Positions 45,370-55,664 of a stretch of 64,000 nt of DNA are shown here, piece after piece. Every line of letters starts with the position of its first letter. The stretch's first letter is position 1. The notes beneath the pieces are model-generated. The model was not told the DNA's origin. It worked only from the letters and a program-made list of their open reading frames with translations, and ran no database searches. A program made the translations under genes and the position numbers. Source of the stretch: Odobenus rosmarus divergens. Taxonomy: Eukaryota > Chordata > Mammalia > Carnivora > Odobenidae. The DNA lies in the NCBI RefSeq assembly GCF_000321225.1, contig NW_004451013.1, positions 961,961 through 1,025,960 on the forward strand, written 5' to 3'.

Positions 45370-45425
45370 GTAATATACACTCACACACATATATGTGTGT
45401 ATGTAAATGTGTGTATGCATATAAA
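45370..45425. repeat. CA/TG microsatellite
   Basis: CACTCACACACATATATGTG then TGTATGTAAATGTGTGTATG, partly self-complementary. Confidence 0.85.
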
Positions 45426-45477
45426 ATCATATAGAAAAACATCATTGAGAAATATATATATAAAACCTCATAGATCA

Positions 45478-45679
45478 GGGGCACCTGGGTGGCTCAGTCT
45501 TTAAGCATCTGCCTTCTGCTCAGGTCATAATCCCAGGGTCCTGGGATCGAGCCCCACATCAGGCTCCCGGCTCAGCAGAAAGCCTGCTTTGCCCTCTCCC
45601 ACTGCCCCTGCTTGTGTTCCCTCTCTCACTGTCTCTCTCTGTCACATAAATAAATAAAATCTTTAAAAAAATAAAAAAA
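45478..45679 (+). mobile_element. Can-SINE
   Basis: GGGGCACCTGGGTGGCTCAG, GGTCCTGGGATCGAGCCCCA, AAAGCCTGCTTTGCCCTCTC, AAATAAATAAAATCTTTAAA. ACCTCATAGATCA is repeated at 45465-45477 and about 45680-45692, an exact target duplication. Confidence 0.97.
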
Positions 45680-45723
45680 CCTCATAGATCAAGAATGGCA
45701 AAGCTCCTTTAAGAAAAGTTTGA

Positions 45724-45933
45724 GGGGCACCTGGGTGGCTCAGTGGCTTGAGTGGCTGACTCCTGATTTCAGCTTGGGTCATTATCTCAGGGTCTTGAGA
45801 TCAAGTCCCACATGGGGGTCCATGTTCAGTTGGGAGTCTGCTTGAGGATTCTCTCTCCCTCTCTCTCTCTGCCCCTTCCCCCTCACATGCTCTCTCTCTC
45901 TCTAATAAATAAATAAATAAATCCTAAAACAAA
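45724..45933 (+). mobile_element. Can-SINE (older subfamily)
   Basis: GGGGCACCTGGGTGGCTCAG, GTGGCTGACTCCTGATTTCA, GTTGGGAGTCTGCTTGAGGA, CT-rich run, TAATAAATAAATAAATAAAT. AAGAAAAGTTTGA and AGAGAAGAGTTTGA flank it. Confidence 0.96.
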
Positions 45934-46169
45934 GAGAAGAGTTTGAAGAACAACAATTTATATAATCTCTCAGGATGAAAATAAGTTTGCTATATTACAG
46001 ACAAAATCAGTTCATATACAATAAGTCAGTAAAAACTTAACATTTAGCATTACCTCTCTTACCATATAGAAATAATTTGCCTTCTAAGGGACAAAAAGCT
46101 ACAAATTTACATCAACTTCTCAGACTTCAGGCCTTAACAAATACTAAATTTCAGATCAGACAAAAACAT

Positions 46170-46365
46170 ATTCTAGAGCAAATTAGTAGACTTTTTTTGT
46201 GAAAGGCCTAATAGTAAACATTTAAGTTTTACAAGCTGCATATTCACTTTACTTTGTCTTTTATAACACTTTAAAAATGTAAAGGTTCTCTTCAACTTGT
46301 TGGTCATAAAATAAAAAAGTGGTGGGCTGAATTTTACCAATGTACTATAATTTGCCAACCCCTGT
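46170..46365 (+). repeat. hAT-Charlie element relic
   Basis: TTTTTTTGTGAAAGGCCTAA, TAGTAAACATTTAAGTTTTA, GTGGTGGGCTGAATTTTACC, TATAATTTGCCAACCCCTG match the remembered element with ends CAGGGGTTGGCAAACT / AGTTTGCCAACCCCTG. Opposite orientation to the copy at 38695. Confidence 0.75.
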
Positions 46366-46369
46366 TTTG

Positions 46370-47955
46370 TAGAATTAATGATCCTTGAGTAGGCTAATTA
46401 GACAATGCCCAAGGTGACATGGTAAGGGCACTTAACCATCCTATTGCCTTATTTTTATATTTTGGATATTTTTGTCTTAACAATTTTTATTATAAATAAT
46501 CTCCAAATATTTTTACAAAAAATCTTATTATCATTTTTTTGTTGTTGTTGGCCTAAATAATTTACATAGGTATAGCAAAAATCTAACTAGCCATACAAAC
46601 TTCCTTGTAGTATGATTAACTAATCTAGACCTATACAACATTGAGCAATTATTAAAGCAGATAATTAATTTTCATTTGGAAATTGTATAAACTAGGATTG
46701 CATTTTCAATATTCTCTATTTTTCCGAGCAGTTTCTTTTTACTCACTCTTTTTTTTTTTTATTTTCCAAAATCAATCGCCAAAATTCATCTCCAAAGATT
46801 TATTTGTGGTACCTATAATTAAGGGTAAATTCCTCACTTCTCAAGATCCTTGCTCCTAGCCTGCTAGGAAGTAACCTTATTTATTACCTGTAAGGCCTGG
46901 AAACTATATAAACCATAGAACAATAATTACCAGACCTGTTTCCTGGGAGGGCTTTGTAGGCACTAATTCCATATATGAAGTATAATATTCGTCCTTAATA
47001 GTGGCATTATCATAGGTCATCAAATAAAATTTGACACTCCATTTATGCCTTTGGTTACACAATCAGTCTCTGCAATTATATTCTTGTAAACAGGATGACA
47101 ATTCTTATTAAACCTATGAAAATAATGACATTGCCACTGAAAGTAAAGAACTAGTGTCAAATGACAAAAGAGAAGAAAAACAAGAAAATAAAGAACTAGT
47201 AAAAGTGTTGCTTCTGAATTATGAGGGGTCAGGAAAAATGTATTATTAAAGAATATTTTATTTCAGTTTACAAAAGCATAGTCTATTGAATTTAGGGTTA
47301 GAAATGGATCAGGAGTAAAAAGTTTTTTTCTCTACTAATCAAAATAAAATATGAGCTTGTAGCAGCAACACCATCATACATTCAATAAAGAGTAACCACA
47401 ATTAGATTTCCTCCAGCATCTCATTCACTTCTTCATTAATTCTTCTTCCACTAGATTTTGAGCAGGCAGCCTGCCCTCCTGAGTCATGTCTTTCTTAACT
47501 AAAAAGAGAAAGAAAATCCTGACTCAGTTCTTGGTATAGTCTGACAGTTTTCTAAGCAATGACAACTCAGAAACCCACATATATGAATCTTTTTCTTGAT
47601 GTAACAGTAGTTAATAATACCTAGTACAGCTATTGCTCTTTTCCCAGAAAGGCCTTGAGACTGTCCTTCATTGTTGAAAACTCAACAAAATCTGTAGTTT
47701 GTGGCAGAACCTTCAGGCCAGCATGAGGGGGAAGGTGGAAATGCCCTGTTGATGATAGACTGAATAGAGCTGGTTATGTCATTACCGCAACCAACAGTGC
47801 AAGAATGGACAAGATTGTTTTGGAGTGAAATAAATAACTCTTTTTCTAAAAAACTGATCAATGTTTCCCTTGAGGGTAAGAACATAGCATGGACGATGAA
47901 GGCATTGATATATTTCCAGGGAGACTGATGCATCTTGTAAAGGATATCATCTTTA
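46370..47955. other. No gene seen
   Basis: AT-rich, unassigned. No ORF or repeat I can defend. Confidence 0.5.
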
Positions 47956-47971
47956 AAACATATTGTATCAT

Positions 47972-48165
47972 GGGGCGCCTGGGTGGCTCAGTCGTTAAGC
48001 GTCTGCCTTCGACTCAGGTCATGATCCCAGGGTCCTGGGATCAAGCCCCGCATCGGGCTCCCTGCTCCGCGGGAAGCCTGCTTCTCCCTCTCTCACTCCC
48101 CCTGCTTGTGTTCCTTCTCTCACTGTGTCTCTCTCTGTCAAATAAATAAATAAAATCTTTAAAAA
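47972..48165 (+). mobile_element. Young Can-SINE, near consensus
   Basis: GGGGCGCCTGGGTGGCTCAG, TCGTTAAGCGTCTGCCTTCG, CCCGCATCGGGCTCCCTGCT, CCGCGGGAAGCCTGCTTCTC, CAAATAAATAAATAAAATCT. CpG sites are largely kept. AAACATATTGTATCA and AAATATATTATATCA are the target duplication. Confidence 0.97.
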
Positions 48166-48539
48166 ATATATTATATCAGTAATCTTTACTTGTACAGAAT
48201 TAACCCAAGAAAGGCTAAGCCTCACCTTTTATCAGACACCTCTTACCTTGTAGATCATACACTAGTGTTGAGCTAATTAATGAGAAAGAAGCACGGAAAC
48301 AAATCTAATTACTTCTAGTATCTTCATTTTTTGAGATGAAAGAAAAAAAATGATTATGATTATTGCAAACAGCCATTTGGGAAATAGCAAAGATAATTTT
48401 GGATATAAAAGGCATCTTGAAAATTATATATTTTTTTAATTTAGGATATGATCTTGAGATGGCAAAATCAAATGAATTATCAAAGACACAAATTTAAAGA
48501 AACATAGCTCTTTCTGAAGCAGATAATACTCACTGTTTG

Positions 48540-48750
48540 CTTTTTTTTAAAGATTTTATTTATTTATTTATTTATTTTAGAGAGAGCAAGAGAGTGGGCA
48601 TGCAGAGAGGGACAGAGAGTGAGAATCTGAAGCAGACTGAGGTGCTGAGCTTGGGGCCCGATGCAGGGCTTGATCCCATGACCATGAAATCATGACCTGA
48701 GCCAAAACCAGGAATTGGGTGCTTAACTGACTGAGCCACCCAGGCACTTC
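48540..48750 (-). mobile_element. Can-SINE (older subfamily)
   Basis: TTTTTTTTAAAGATTTTATT, (TTTA)n, GA-rich block, GGGGCCCGATGCAGGGCTTG, GAGCCACCCAGGCACTTCTC. CTCACTGTTTGCTTTT and CTCATTGTTTGCTTTT flank it. Confidence 0.95.
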
Positions 48751-48957
48751 TCATTGTTTGCTTTTAGAAATAATCGAGGATAAAACCAAGTCGGTATAAG
48801 CCACAGGAAATTATCATGGCGAAATACTATCCCTATTATATGGAAGTTTATCCAAAAGGTAAAAATTACTATTTATTACTATTTGTTAAGAACAGACTAA
48901 ATATTCTTAAGATCAGTTAGTCATTTTATCCATGGGAGAACCAAAATTTTAGTGTTT

Positions 48958-49156
48958 TCTTAAAGATTTATTTATTTATTTGAGAGAGAGAGAGAGCATA
49001 AGCTGGAGGGGCAGAGGGAGAGGGAGAAAAAATGTTAAGCAGACTCCGCACTGAGCGTAGAACCCCACACTGGGCTCAATCTCACAACCCTGAGATCACG
49101 ACCAGACCTGAAATCAAGAGTTGGGCGCTTAACCAACTGTGCCACCCAAGTGCCCC
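48958..49156 (-). mobile_element. Can-SINE (older subfamily)
   Basis: TTCTTAAAGATTTATTTATT, GGGGCAGAGGGAGAGGGAGA, CAGACTCCGCACTGAGCGTA, TTGGGCGCTTAACCAACTGT, GCCACCCAAGTGCCCC. Confidence 0.94.
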
Positions 49157-49294
49157 AGTTTTGCTTTAATATAACTTTTAGCAATAGAGAGTCCACAATT
49201 TTTTCCTTTTTAATGAACAAACCCTTAAAAGAGTCAACTTTGATGTTTTGATACACATCACTATTTCTTTCCAGATTCAATATATACACATATT

Positions 49295-49755
49295 GTATAT
49301 TAGTTTTCCAGAGCTGACATAACAAATTATTGCATTTGGGTAGCTTAAAATAACAGAAATTTTCTCTCACAATTCTGGAAGCTAGAAGTCTGTAAGCAGG
49401 GCCAAGCTCCCTCTGAAGCCTCTAAGGGAGGATTCTTCCTTGCCTTTTCCAACTATTGGTGGTCCCAGGCATTCCTCGGCCTGCGGCAACTTGGCTCCAA
49501 TGCCTGTCTCCATCTTCACAGGGACTTCTTCCTCCCTTTGGGTCTCTACTTCCTCATGTGGTATTCTCCCCTCTGTATCAATCTCCTTTTCTTCTAAGGG
49601 CACCAGTTATACTAAATTAGGGCCCACCCTAAGGATCTCATCTTAACTTGATTATATCTGTTAAGACTATTTCTAAATAAGGTCACATTTACAAGTGACC
49701 TAGAGATTAGGACTCTAATATATCTTCTGGGGGAACACAACTCAACTCAAAATAA
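49295..49755 (-). repeat. MLT1 MaLR LTR, near full length
   Basis: GTATATTAGTTTTCCAGAGC, AAAATAACAGAAATTTTCTC, GGCACCAGTTATACTAAATT, AGGGCCCACCCTAAGGATCT, CATCTTAACTTGATTATATC, AATAAGGTCACATTTACAAG. An antisense MLT1C-type LTR. Frames 49382-49603 and 49440-49646 are accidental. Confidence 0.88.
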
Positions 49756-49759
49756 ACTG

Positions 49760-52700
49760 TAAACCAAGGCAAATAAAATTAACTTCCCTTAAATATTCTA
49801 CAAATTGTAGTACTACTTAAGTTTTGTCTTACACTGTATCTTTTTCCTATTGTGGAACAAGCTGACATTTTGTTTTAGGTTAGGACAAAACTATTTTCCC
49901 TTGCAGCGGGGGAAAGAGAGGGATAGAGGAAGGGGAGGGAGACATCCCATTACCTTCACTTGTATTTCTTTGACATTATTGTTCCTAGACTCTTAAGCAA
50001 ATGAATTAATTTCTATATCGCAGAGAAAATTGGGAGGTAGGCCACTAAGAACTAATATTTTAGCACATGAGCAAAGCCCACAAAATATATAGTAAGAACT
50101 ATTACAGCTTGAACTATTTCTTTAACATTTTCTGGAATGGAAAAAATAAACATATTTATAAACAAAACCAAAAGGTACAGTTATTCTATGACATTTTTAA
50201 TTATAAAATTAGATATATATTAATTGAGCAAGAATTCTGACATTTTTCTTACTTAGAAATTATTCAGGTATCCAAAAATTACCATTAACTCAATCTAATT
50301 TTGTCCCAGGATTTTAAATTAACTAACAATCTGAGAAATTATGTTTAAGCTGACATCCCAGAGAGTATAATCACTGCTGAATTTTTTAAAAGTTCACTAA
50401 AAGTATAATTTAATGTATTTTAACAATACACATATTCTATAATCTTAAACATTAATGTAGGAGTACTGTTAGTTTATGTGATCTGTACCAATATAAGAAG
50501 TTTAGAAAGTTCATATTAACTAATACTTTTATGAGATGCAAGCCCAAGGCATATTTAAAAATGATGCATATTTGTATCATAATTCAAATAATTAAGACAG
50601 AGAAAAGCTAATGTTTTTAACCAAAATATAAAACTAGTCTTTACCAAGGATTCACCCTGATTATATAAACTTGAATTCTTATATAATATGGTTCAGAGTT
50701 AGTCGATTTGAGAGAAGTTTGTTTTGGTTTAAGACCAACACATTTAAATTTGGGAGTTCATTTCCTTCCTTCCCCATCCCTAGAAATCTTACGTTACTTT
50801 TTATTGTTTGCTTTATTTTCTTTTCTATAACATGTAAATATAGAAATTATTTTATGTAAAAGAAATTATAATCAAATTTGTGTACACTTAATGAGGAACA
50901 AAAATATTTCAAACTCTTACACAAGGGGTAAAGGCTTTCCTCAATTACTGATACTGAGACACAAGAGAACTTGCATCTTCTGGTCTGCACCTTAACCAAG
51001 GTCAGATCTAAACAGAACATAAAAGCTCACTTATCCAGATCTCAAAAGTGTTTATCCTTTCCAGTGAGCATGAAATGTTTTAATCGATTAAAAAGTCATT
51101 GTGGATAAAAAGCAAAGCAAAGAAAAAGACTAACAAATAAATGTTCTTTCATTTCTAACCTGAGAGAAGTTCCCACTGGAGATCACCAAATGGTTAGACC
51201 ACAAAATTCTATTCTCAACCATTCCTGTTCCCTATGGGGAATGATTTTTTCTTTCTTTCTTTCTTTCTTTTTTTTTTTTTAGCATGAACTAACCATCAGA
51301 AGAACCAGAACTTTGCCAAGAACCAGAAACAAAAATAAAACCAGAGAGAGAGAGAGAGAAATTCAGTAAAGGTAAAATAGGGCACCTTGGGAGTTAATCC
51401 AAAGTCCAAAGGGAAATAAAATTGCACTAGATAGCCTTTTTAGAAATTAAACTTAATCTGCTTCAACATTTTGATGGAAGCTTGAAAATTGTCAAGGTGT
51501 CACTTTCCTTGTCAAAATCATGTTTCAAACAAATATATAGAGTGAGCACATATCAAAGATGTATTTGACTCATTAATGGAGGACCCAGTAGGATGGTAAG
51601 GTTGATTGAGAACATCTGAGACATATGAATTTTTATAGTTAGTTGGGAAGGGCGTAATGAAATAAATTTGCTAAGCTAGAAACAAAATTGTGTAATGTCC
51701 TATAGGTCATTAAAACTGTAAATTTTGTGGTTATCTTTTATATTGGACAGAAATCACTTGCTTCTCTACTAGACAACAATATACACGTTAATACTAACCT
51801 TAATAAATTCTGGGCATAAATCAGTAGTAAATGGCAAGTCAAACAAAAAGGTGCATTCCCCTAGAGAATTAATACTGGGTGAGCCTATTATACAGTACTC
51901 CAGTATGGTATTAAAGACACATAGCCATTTTCTGCCTTGTTTCCATGTTTGGATTATTTTTCTTAACAGATCTTTGGAATTTACTGTACAAACAGATTTG
52001 GCAGCTTTTCCTTAATTGAGATGAGATAAATAAATCATATTTGGGCTCTTTCTGTAAGAATAAGAGAATAAATAAGTCTTAGAGCCTTGGATATTGATAA
52101 AGGGATTATGTTGCAGTGTAACCGTTTATTACTTATGATTTATAGTGTTTTATACTTTTATTTGAGCCCTTCATTTTTCTTTCAGTGTCTTACATATTGC
52201 TTCACAGTTGATTATGGATTTAGGTGTTACTCCATGGTGATGAAAATGATATTTAAAATGACAGTCATATTAAGAAAATCTTAATTTAATATATGTCTTC
52301 AGTTTAGTTTTTGAAAATAAATATGACAACACAGAAGAGAGTATGTTATCAATATTATAACCTAGTTTTTGTATAATATCCACATATGTTCTTGCTCTTT
52401 GTGTCTTAATTGTGAATATACAACTTTTCAAGAATAACTTTATCAATATAAGGTGAACAACGATAATAAAATCTTTTAGTTTGTGTTTTCTCTGAACGGA
52501 ACAGATGCTAGAATTCTGACAAGTTTTAGGCAAAAGGACTCCTCACCTTTTGCATTCATTTCTAAAAGCAGGTTTATGAAGAGCACTGAATCTAGAAGAG
52601 GAGCTGAAATCAGAACAGAGCATGTGCTCTTGATATGCCCAGTTTCTGGGTCTCTCGGAGGTATTTTGTTTCATCTGCAGGTGGTTTTCAGGCATATGTC

Positions 52701-52910
52701 CAAATTTTAAGTGCTCTGAATCATATATTCCAAGAGGGAATAAATGTCTTATCTGTTATTTATATCTAGTGGGTGTCCTACCATGTGTTTCTAATAATGC
52801 ACATATATCTTTACATCTGGAGAATTAGTCCATGCAAAAACCATCAGATTTAAGGTTTTCTTAACCTGAAAACATTTGACCATGATCTAATCATCCAATC
52901 ATCCAAGACT
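49760..52910. other. No gene seen over 3.1 kb
   Basis: AT-rich and unassigned. Small simple repeats: (TTTC)n then poly(T) at 51248-51281 and (GA)n at 51343-51358. None of the short frames has recognisable features. Confidence 0.5.
51248..51281. repeat. (TTTC)n microsatellite
   Basis: TTTCTTTCTTTCTTTCTTTC followed by a T-run. Confidence 0.95.
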
Positions 52911-52914
52911 TGAA

Positions 52915-53075
52915 GTTAAGAAATTTATTAATCCCATTTTTTTGATAAACAAACCAAAGCTTGTAGTGATTAAGAACTTGGCCAATATCACCAAGCTTGT
53001 GAGTTAAATAAGGATTTGACTGGGATCTTGCCCCTCTCTCACTATTCCCAATGTTATTACACTGCCCTAACCTAA
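52915..53075 (-). repeat. MIR SINE relic
   Basis: CCCATTTTTTTGATAAACAA, CCAAAGCTTGTAGTGATTAA, GAACTTGGCCAATATCACCA, AGCTTGTGAGTTAAATAAGG: antisense MIR core. Confidence 0.75.
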
Positions 53076-53234
53076 TATTTGCACCACTGTAAAAACTTCT
53101 TGGAGGCTCTCTCTGTTTCTACTATTCTTCACTGTATTCCTTTTACCAATATCCTATGTAACAGCTTAAGAGTTGTGGGGTTTTTTGTTTGTTTGCTTGT
53201 TTGTTCTCTTTTGTTTTTGTTTTTTAGTTCTAAC

Positions 53235-53540
53235 AGTATCTAATTGTATTCAAAATATAATTCAAATACTTTATGGCCTACAAGGCAATACCTAATTTGG
53301 CTGCTGCTTACCTAATGGTTCCATCTTCTCTCCTCTCCCCACCCCCACCAACCACTCCCCTCCTTACAGCCCTTCTCTTACTTCATACCTGCATTTGGCT
53401 TCTGAACTTGCTCTTTCCTTATGACATTGCCTCTCCCCACATCTTTACAGGGCAGGCTCTTTCTCATTTCTCATCATCTACTTAAATGGCTCTCTGGACC
53501 ACACAATCTAACGTAAACTTCAACCCCCAACAATCTCCAT
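53235..53540 (+). repeat. L2 LINE relic
   Basis: TGTATTCAAAATATAATTCA, ATGGCCTACAAGGCAATACC, TAATTTGGCTGCTGCTTACC, GGCAGGCTCTTTCTCA: the L2 3' part (...GTCCTTACAATGGCCTACAAGGC). Confidence 0.8.
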
Positions 53541-53584
53541 CCAATTGGTTTAGTTTAGTTTCTTCAAAACATAACATTATTCAT

Positions 53585-53830
53585 TAAGTCTACAAAATTT
53601 ATTAAGTACCTGTAGTTCCTAAGACTCTTCTAAACACTGGGGATACAGCAGTAAATAAACAGACAAAACCCCGTGGCTGCATAAAATGTACATTCTAGTT
53701 GGCAGACATAGGTAATAAACAAATAGATAGGTAAACTCAATGACATGTTAGTGGTGAGAAATATTATATAGAAAAAAAATAAAGCAAGAAACCAGAGAGT
53801 GTTAGGCAACTGTAACAGTGTTGTAATTTT
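53585..53830 (-). repeat. L2 LINE 3' end, first part
   Basis: AAACACTGGGGATACAGCAG, AATAAACAGACAAAACCCCG, AAATGTACATTCTAGTTGGC: reversed L2 end. It is cut at AACAGTGTTGTAATTTTA and resumes after an L1 insertion at 54872. Confidence 0.85.
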
Positions 53831-54871
53831 ATTTATTTTTATTTTTCTATTTTTATTTTTTGCAATGCTTATCATACTTTAATATGCATAAATTTTACTT
53901 GAGGACATTGTTAATATGCATATTTCGAGACAGTGTGTCTGGGTTGCAACTGAGATTCTGCATTTCTAGTAATCCATAGGTCTTCCAAACTCCTTATTCT
54001 CAAACTCTCATGGATAAAAATTTTTAAAATGATCTGCAATAGTTACAAGTCAGAATTCTTGGACAATGTGTCATATTTGGGAGAATTATTTTGTGTTTTT
54101 TTGGCATTTTTCCAGTTTTGTTATTTATATGTTGTATCACATTTTCTTTATCCATTCATCTGTCGATGGACACTTAGGTTCTTTCCATATCTTGGCTATT
54201 GTGAATAATAGCCAAGTTCACTGTAGTGAACATGGGGGTGCAGATATTCCTCCAGGATGATGATTTCATTTCCTTTGGATATGCACCCTGAAGTGAAATT
54301 GCTGGATCAGAGGGTAGTTCTATTTTTAAATTTTTTGAGGAACCTCCCTACTATTTTCCATAGTGGTTGAATTAGTTTACATTCTTGCTAACAGAGCACA
54401 AGGGTTACCTTTTCTCCACATTCTTGATAGCATTTTTTATCTCTTGTCTTTTTGATGATAGCCATTCTACTAGGAGTGAGGTGATATTGTGGTTCTGACG
54501 TGCATGTCCCTAATAAAATTAGTGATTTTGACCATCTTTACATGTACCTAGGCATTTGAATATCTTCTTTGGAAAATTGTCTCTTGGGGTCCTTTGCCCA
54601 CTTTTAACTGGATTATTTGTAGTTTTGTTAATAAGTTGTATGAATTTCTTATATATTTTGGATATTAATCCCTTATGAGATGTATGGCTTGCAAATATTT
54701 TATCCCATTCCATAGGTTGCCTTTCTATTTTGTTGATTGTTTCCTTTGCTGCACAGAAGCTTTTTAGTTTGATGTAGTCTTGCTTGTTTTTTTATTTTGT
54801 TGCCTTTGCTTTTGGTGTCATATCTAAAAACTTGTTGCTAAGACTCATGTGGAAGAGTTTTAAACATAGGG
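53831..54871 (-). mobile_element. Old L1 (L1M), 5'-truncated, inserted in L2
   Basis: Opens with an interrupted T-rich run (reversed poly(A) tail), then 3'UTR and ORF2 end in antisense: TTTATCCATTCATCTGTCGA, TGGACACTTAGGTTCTTTCC, TTGCTGGATCAGAGGGTAGT, GATAGCCATTCTACTAGGAG, AGAAGCTTTTTAGTTTGATG. AACAGTGTTG(T/C)AATTTTA occurs just before (53813-53830) and after (54872-54889), an 18-bp target duplication with one difference. A patch at 53930-54010 resembles a Charlie end. No open frame. Confidence 0.88.
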
Positions 54872-55010
54872 AACAGTGTTGCAATTTTAAATAGAAGTTC
54901 AGGAAGAGCCTCTTTCAGAAGATAGGATTTGAGCCCAAACCTGAAGAAGCAGAAGAAGTGAGCTCTGTTTACATCTGCAGGAAGAAAATTCCAGGTGCGT
55001 GCTTTGACAT
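54872..55010 (-). repeat. L2 LINE, second part
   Basis: GTTGCAATTTTAAATAGAAG, GGAAGAGCCTCTTTCAGAAG, TTTGAGCCCAAACCTGAAGA, AAAATTCCAGGTGCGTGC: continues the L2 of 53585-53830. Confidence 0.8.
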
Positions 55011-55029
55011 TCCTGAAATATACTTACTA

Positions 55030-55150
55030 GTATTAGTCTTTCCTCTACATTGGACTCTAGTTCCATGAAATTGGACCTTATCTGGTGTTTTATCCTTAGA
55101 GCCCAGAGTAGTACCTGCCACGTTAGATACACTGTAATACCTAGCCATTG
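55030..55150 (+). repeat. L2 LINE 3'-end fragment
   Basis: CATTGGACTCTAGTTCCATG, CCTTAGAGCCCAGAGTAGTA, CCTGCCACG. Confidence 0.6.
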
Positions 55151-55299
55151 TCTTCTGTTGGCTTCCAGTGCCTTTTTCAGTGATGATGTATTTTTGGATT
55201 GTGTTTTTAACACATAGCATATTGGATTACTGTCATCAGAGAAATGATGCCTAACTCCTTTTCCTGGTCTAACTGACATCTTACACACGCATTCTTATT

Positions 55300-55660
55300 G
55301 TACTTCAGTATTCATATTATCTTACACTTGAATGTGTTCAAATTTCTCTGCCACTTTTTCAACCACGTGCACAGCCTCATAAAATCTTCTTCGTTTGTAG
55401 CCATTAACTTGATATTTTGCTGTCTTCCCAGAAGTTTGGTGTTATTTTCAAAGTTATGAATCTTATTATATATTTTTTTGCCATTTATTTAAATATTAAA
55501 TGTGACTAGTCATGATGAAATGTATCCATCCTGAGGCACATACATCCTCACCCATATATTACTGCTCTTTATCTCTAGTTTCCACACTTCAACTGTGAAA
55601 AACTAGTACCTCTAGACTCTTGGTTTCTTTTTCTTTTTCTAATATTATTCTTCATATGAA
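55300..55660. repeat. Possible CR1/L3 relic (weak)
   Basis: AATCTTCTTCGTTTGTAGCC, TTTGGTGTTATTTTCAAAG and ATCCTGAGGCACATACATCC faintly follow the L3/CR1 3' text. Offered as a guess. Confidence 0.25.
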
Positions 55661-55664
55661 ACTT

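Noticed and set aside
47972..48050. tRNA gene call in SINE heads
   Set aside because: The tRNA-derived SINE head keeps A- and B-box similarity but lacks a foldable cloverleaf and belongs to a full SINE with a tail.
49382..49646. Overlapping frames on both strands as coding
   Set aside because: Both lie inside an MLT1 LTR and result from its composition.
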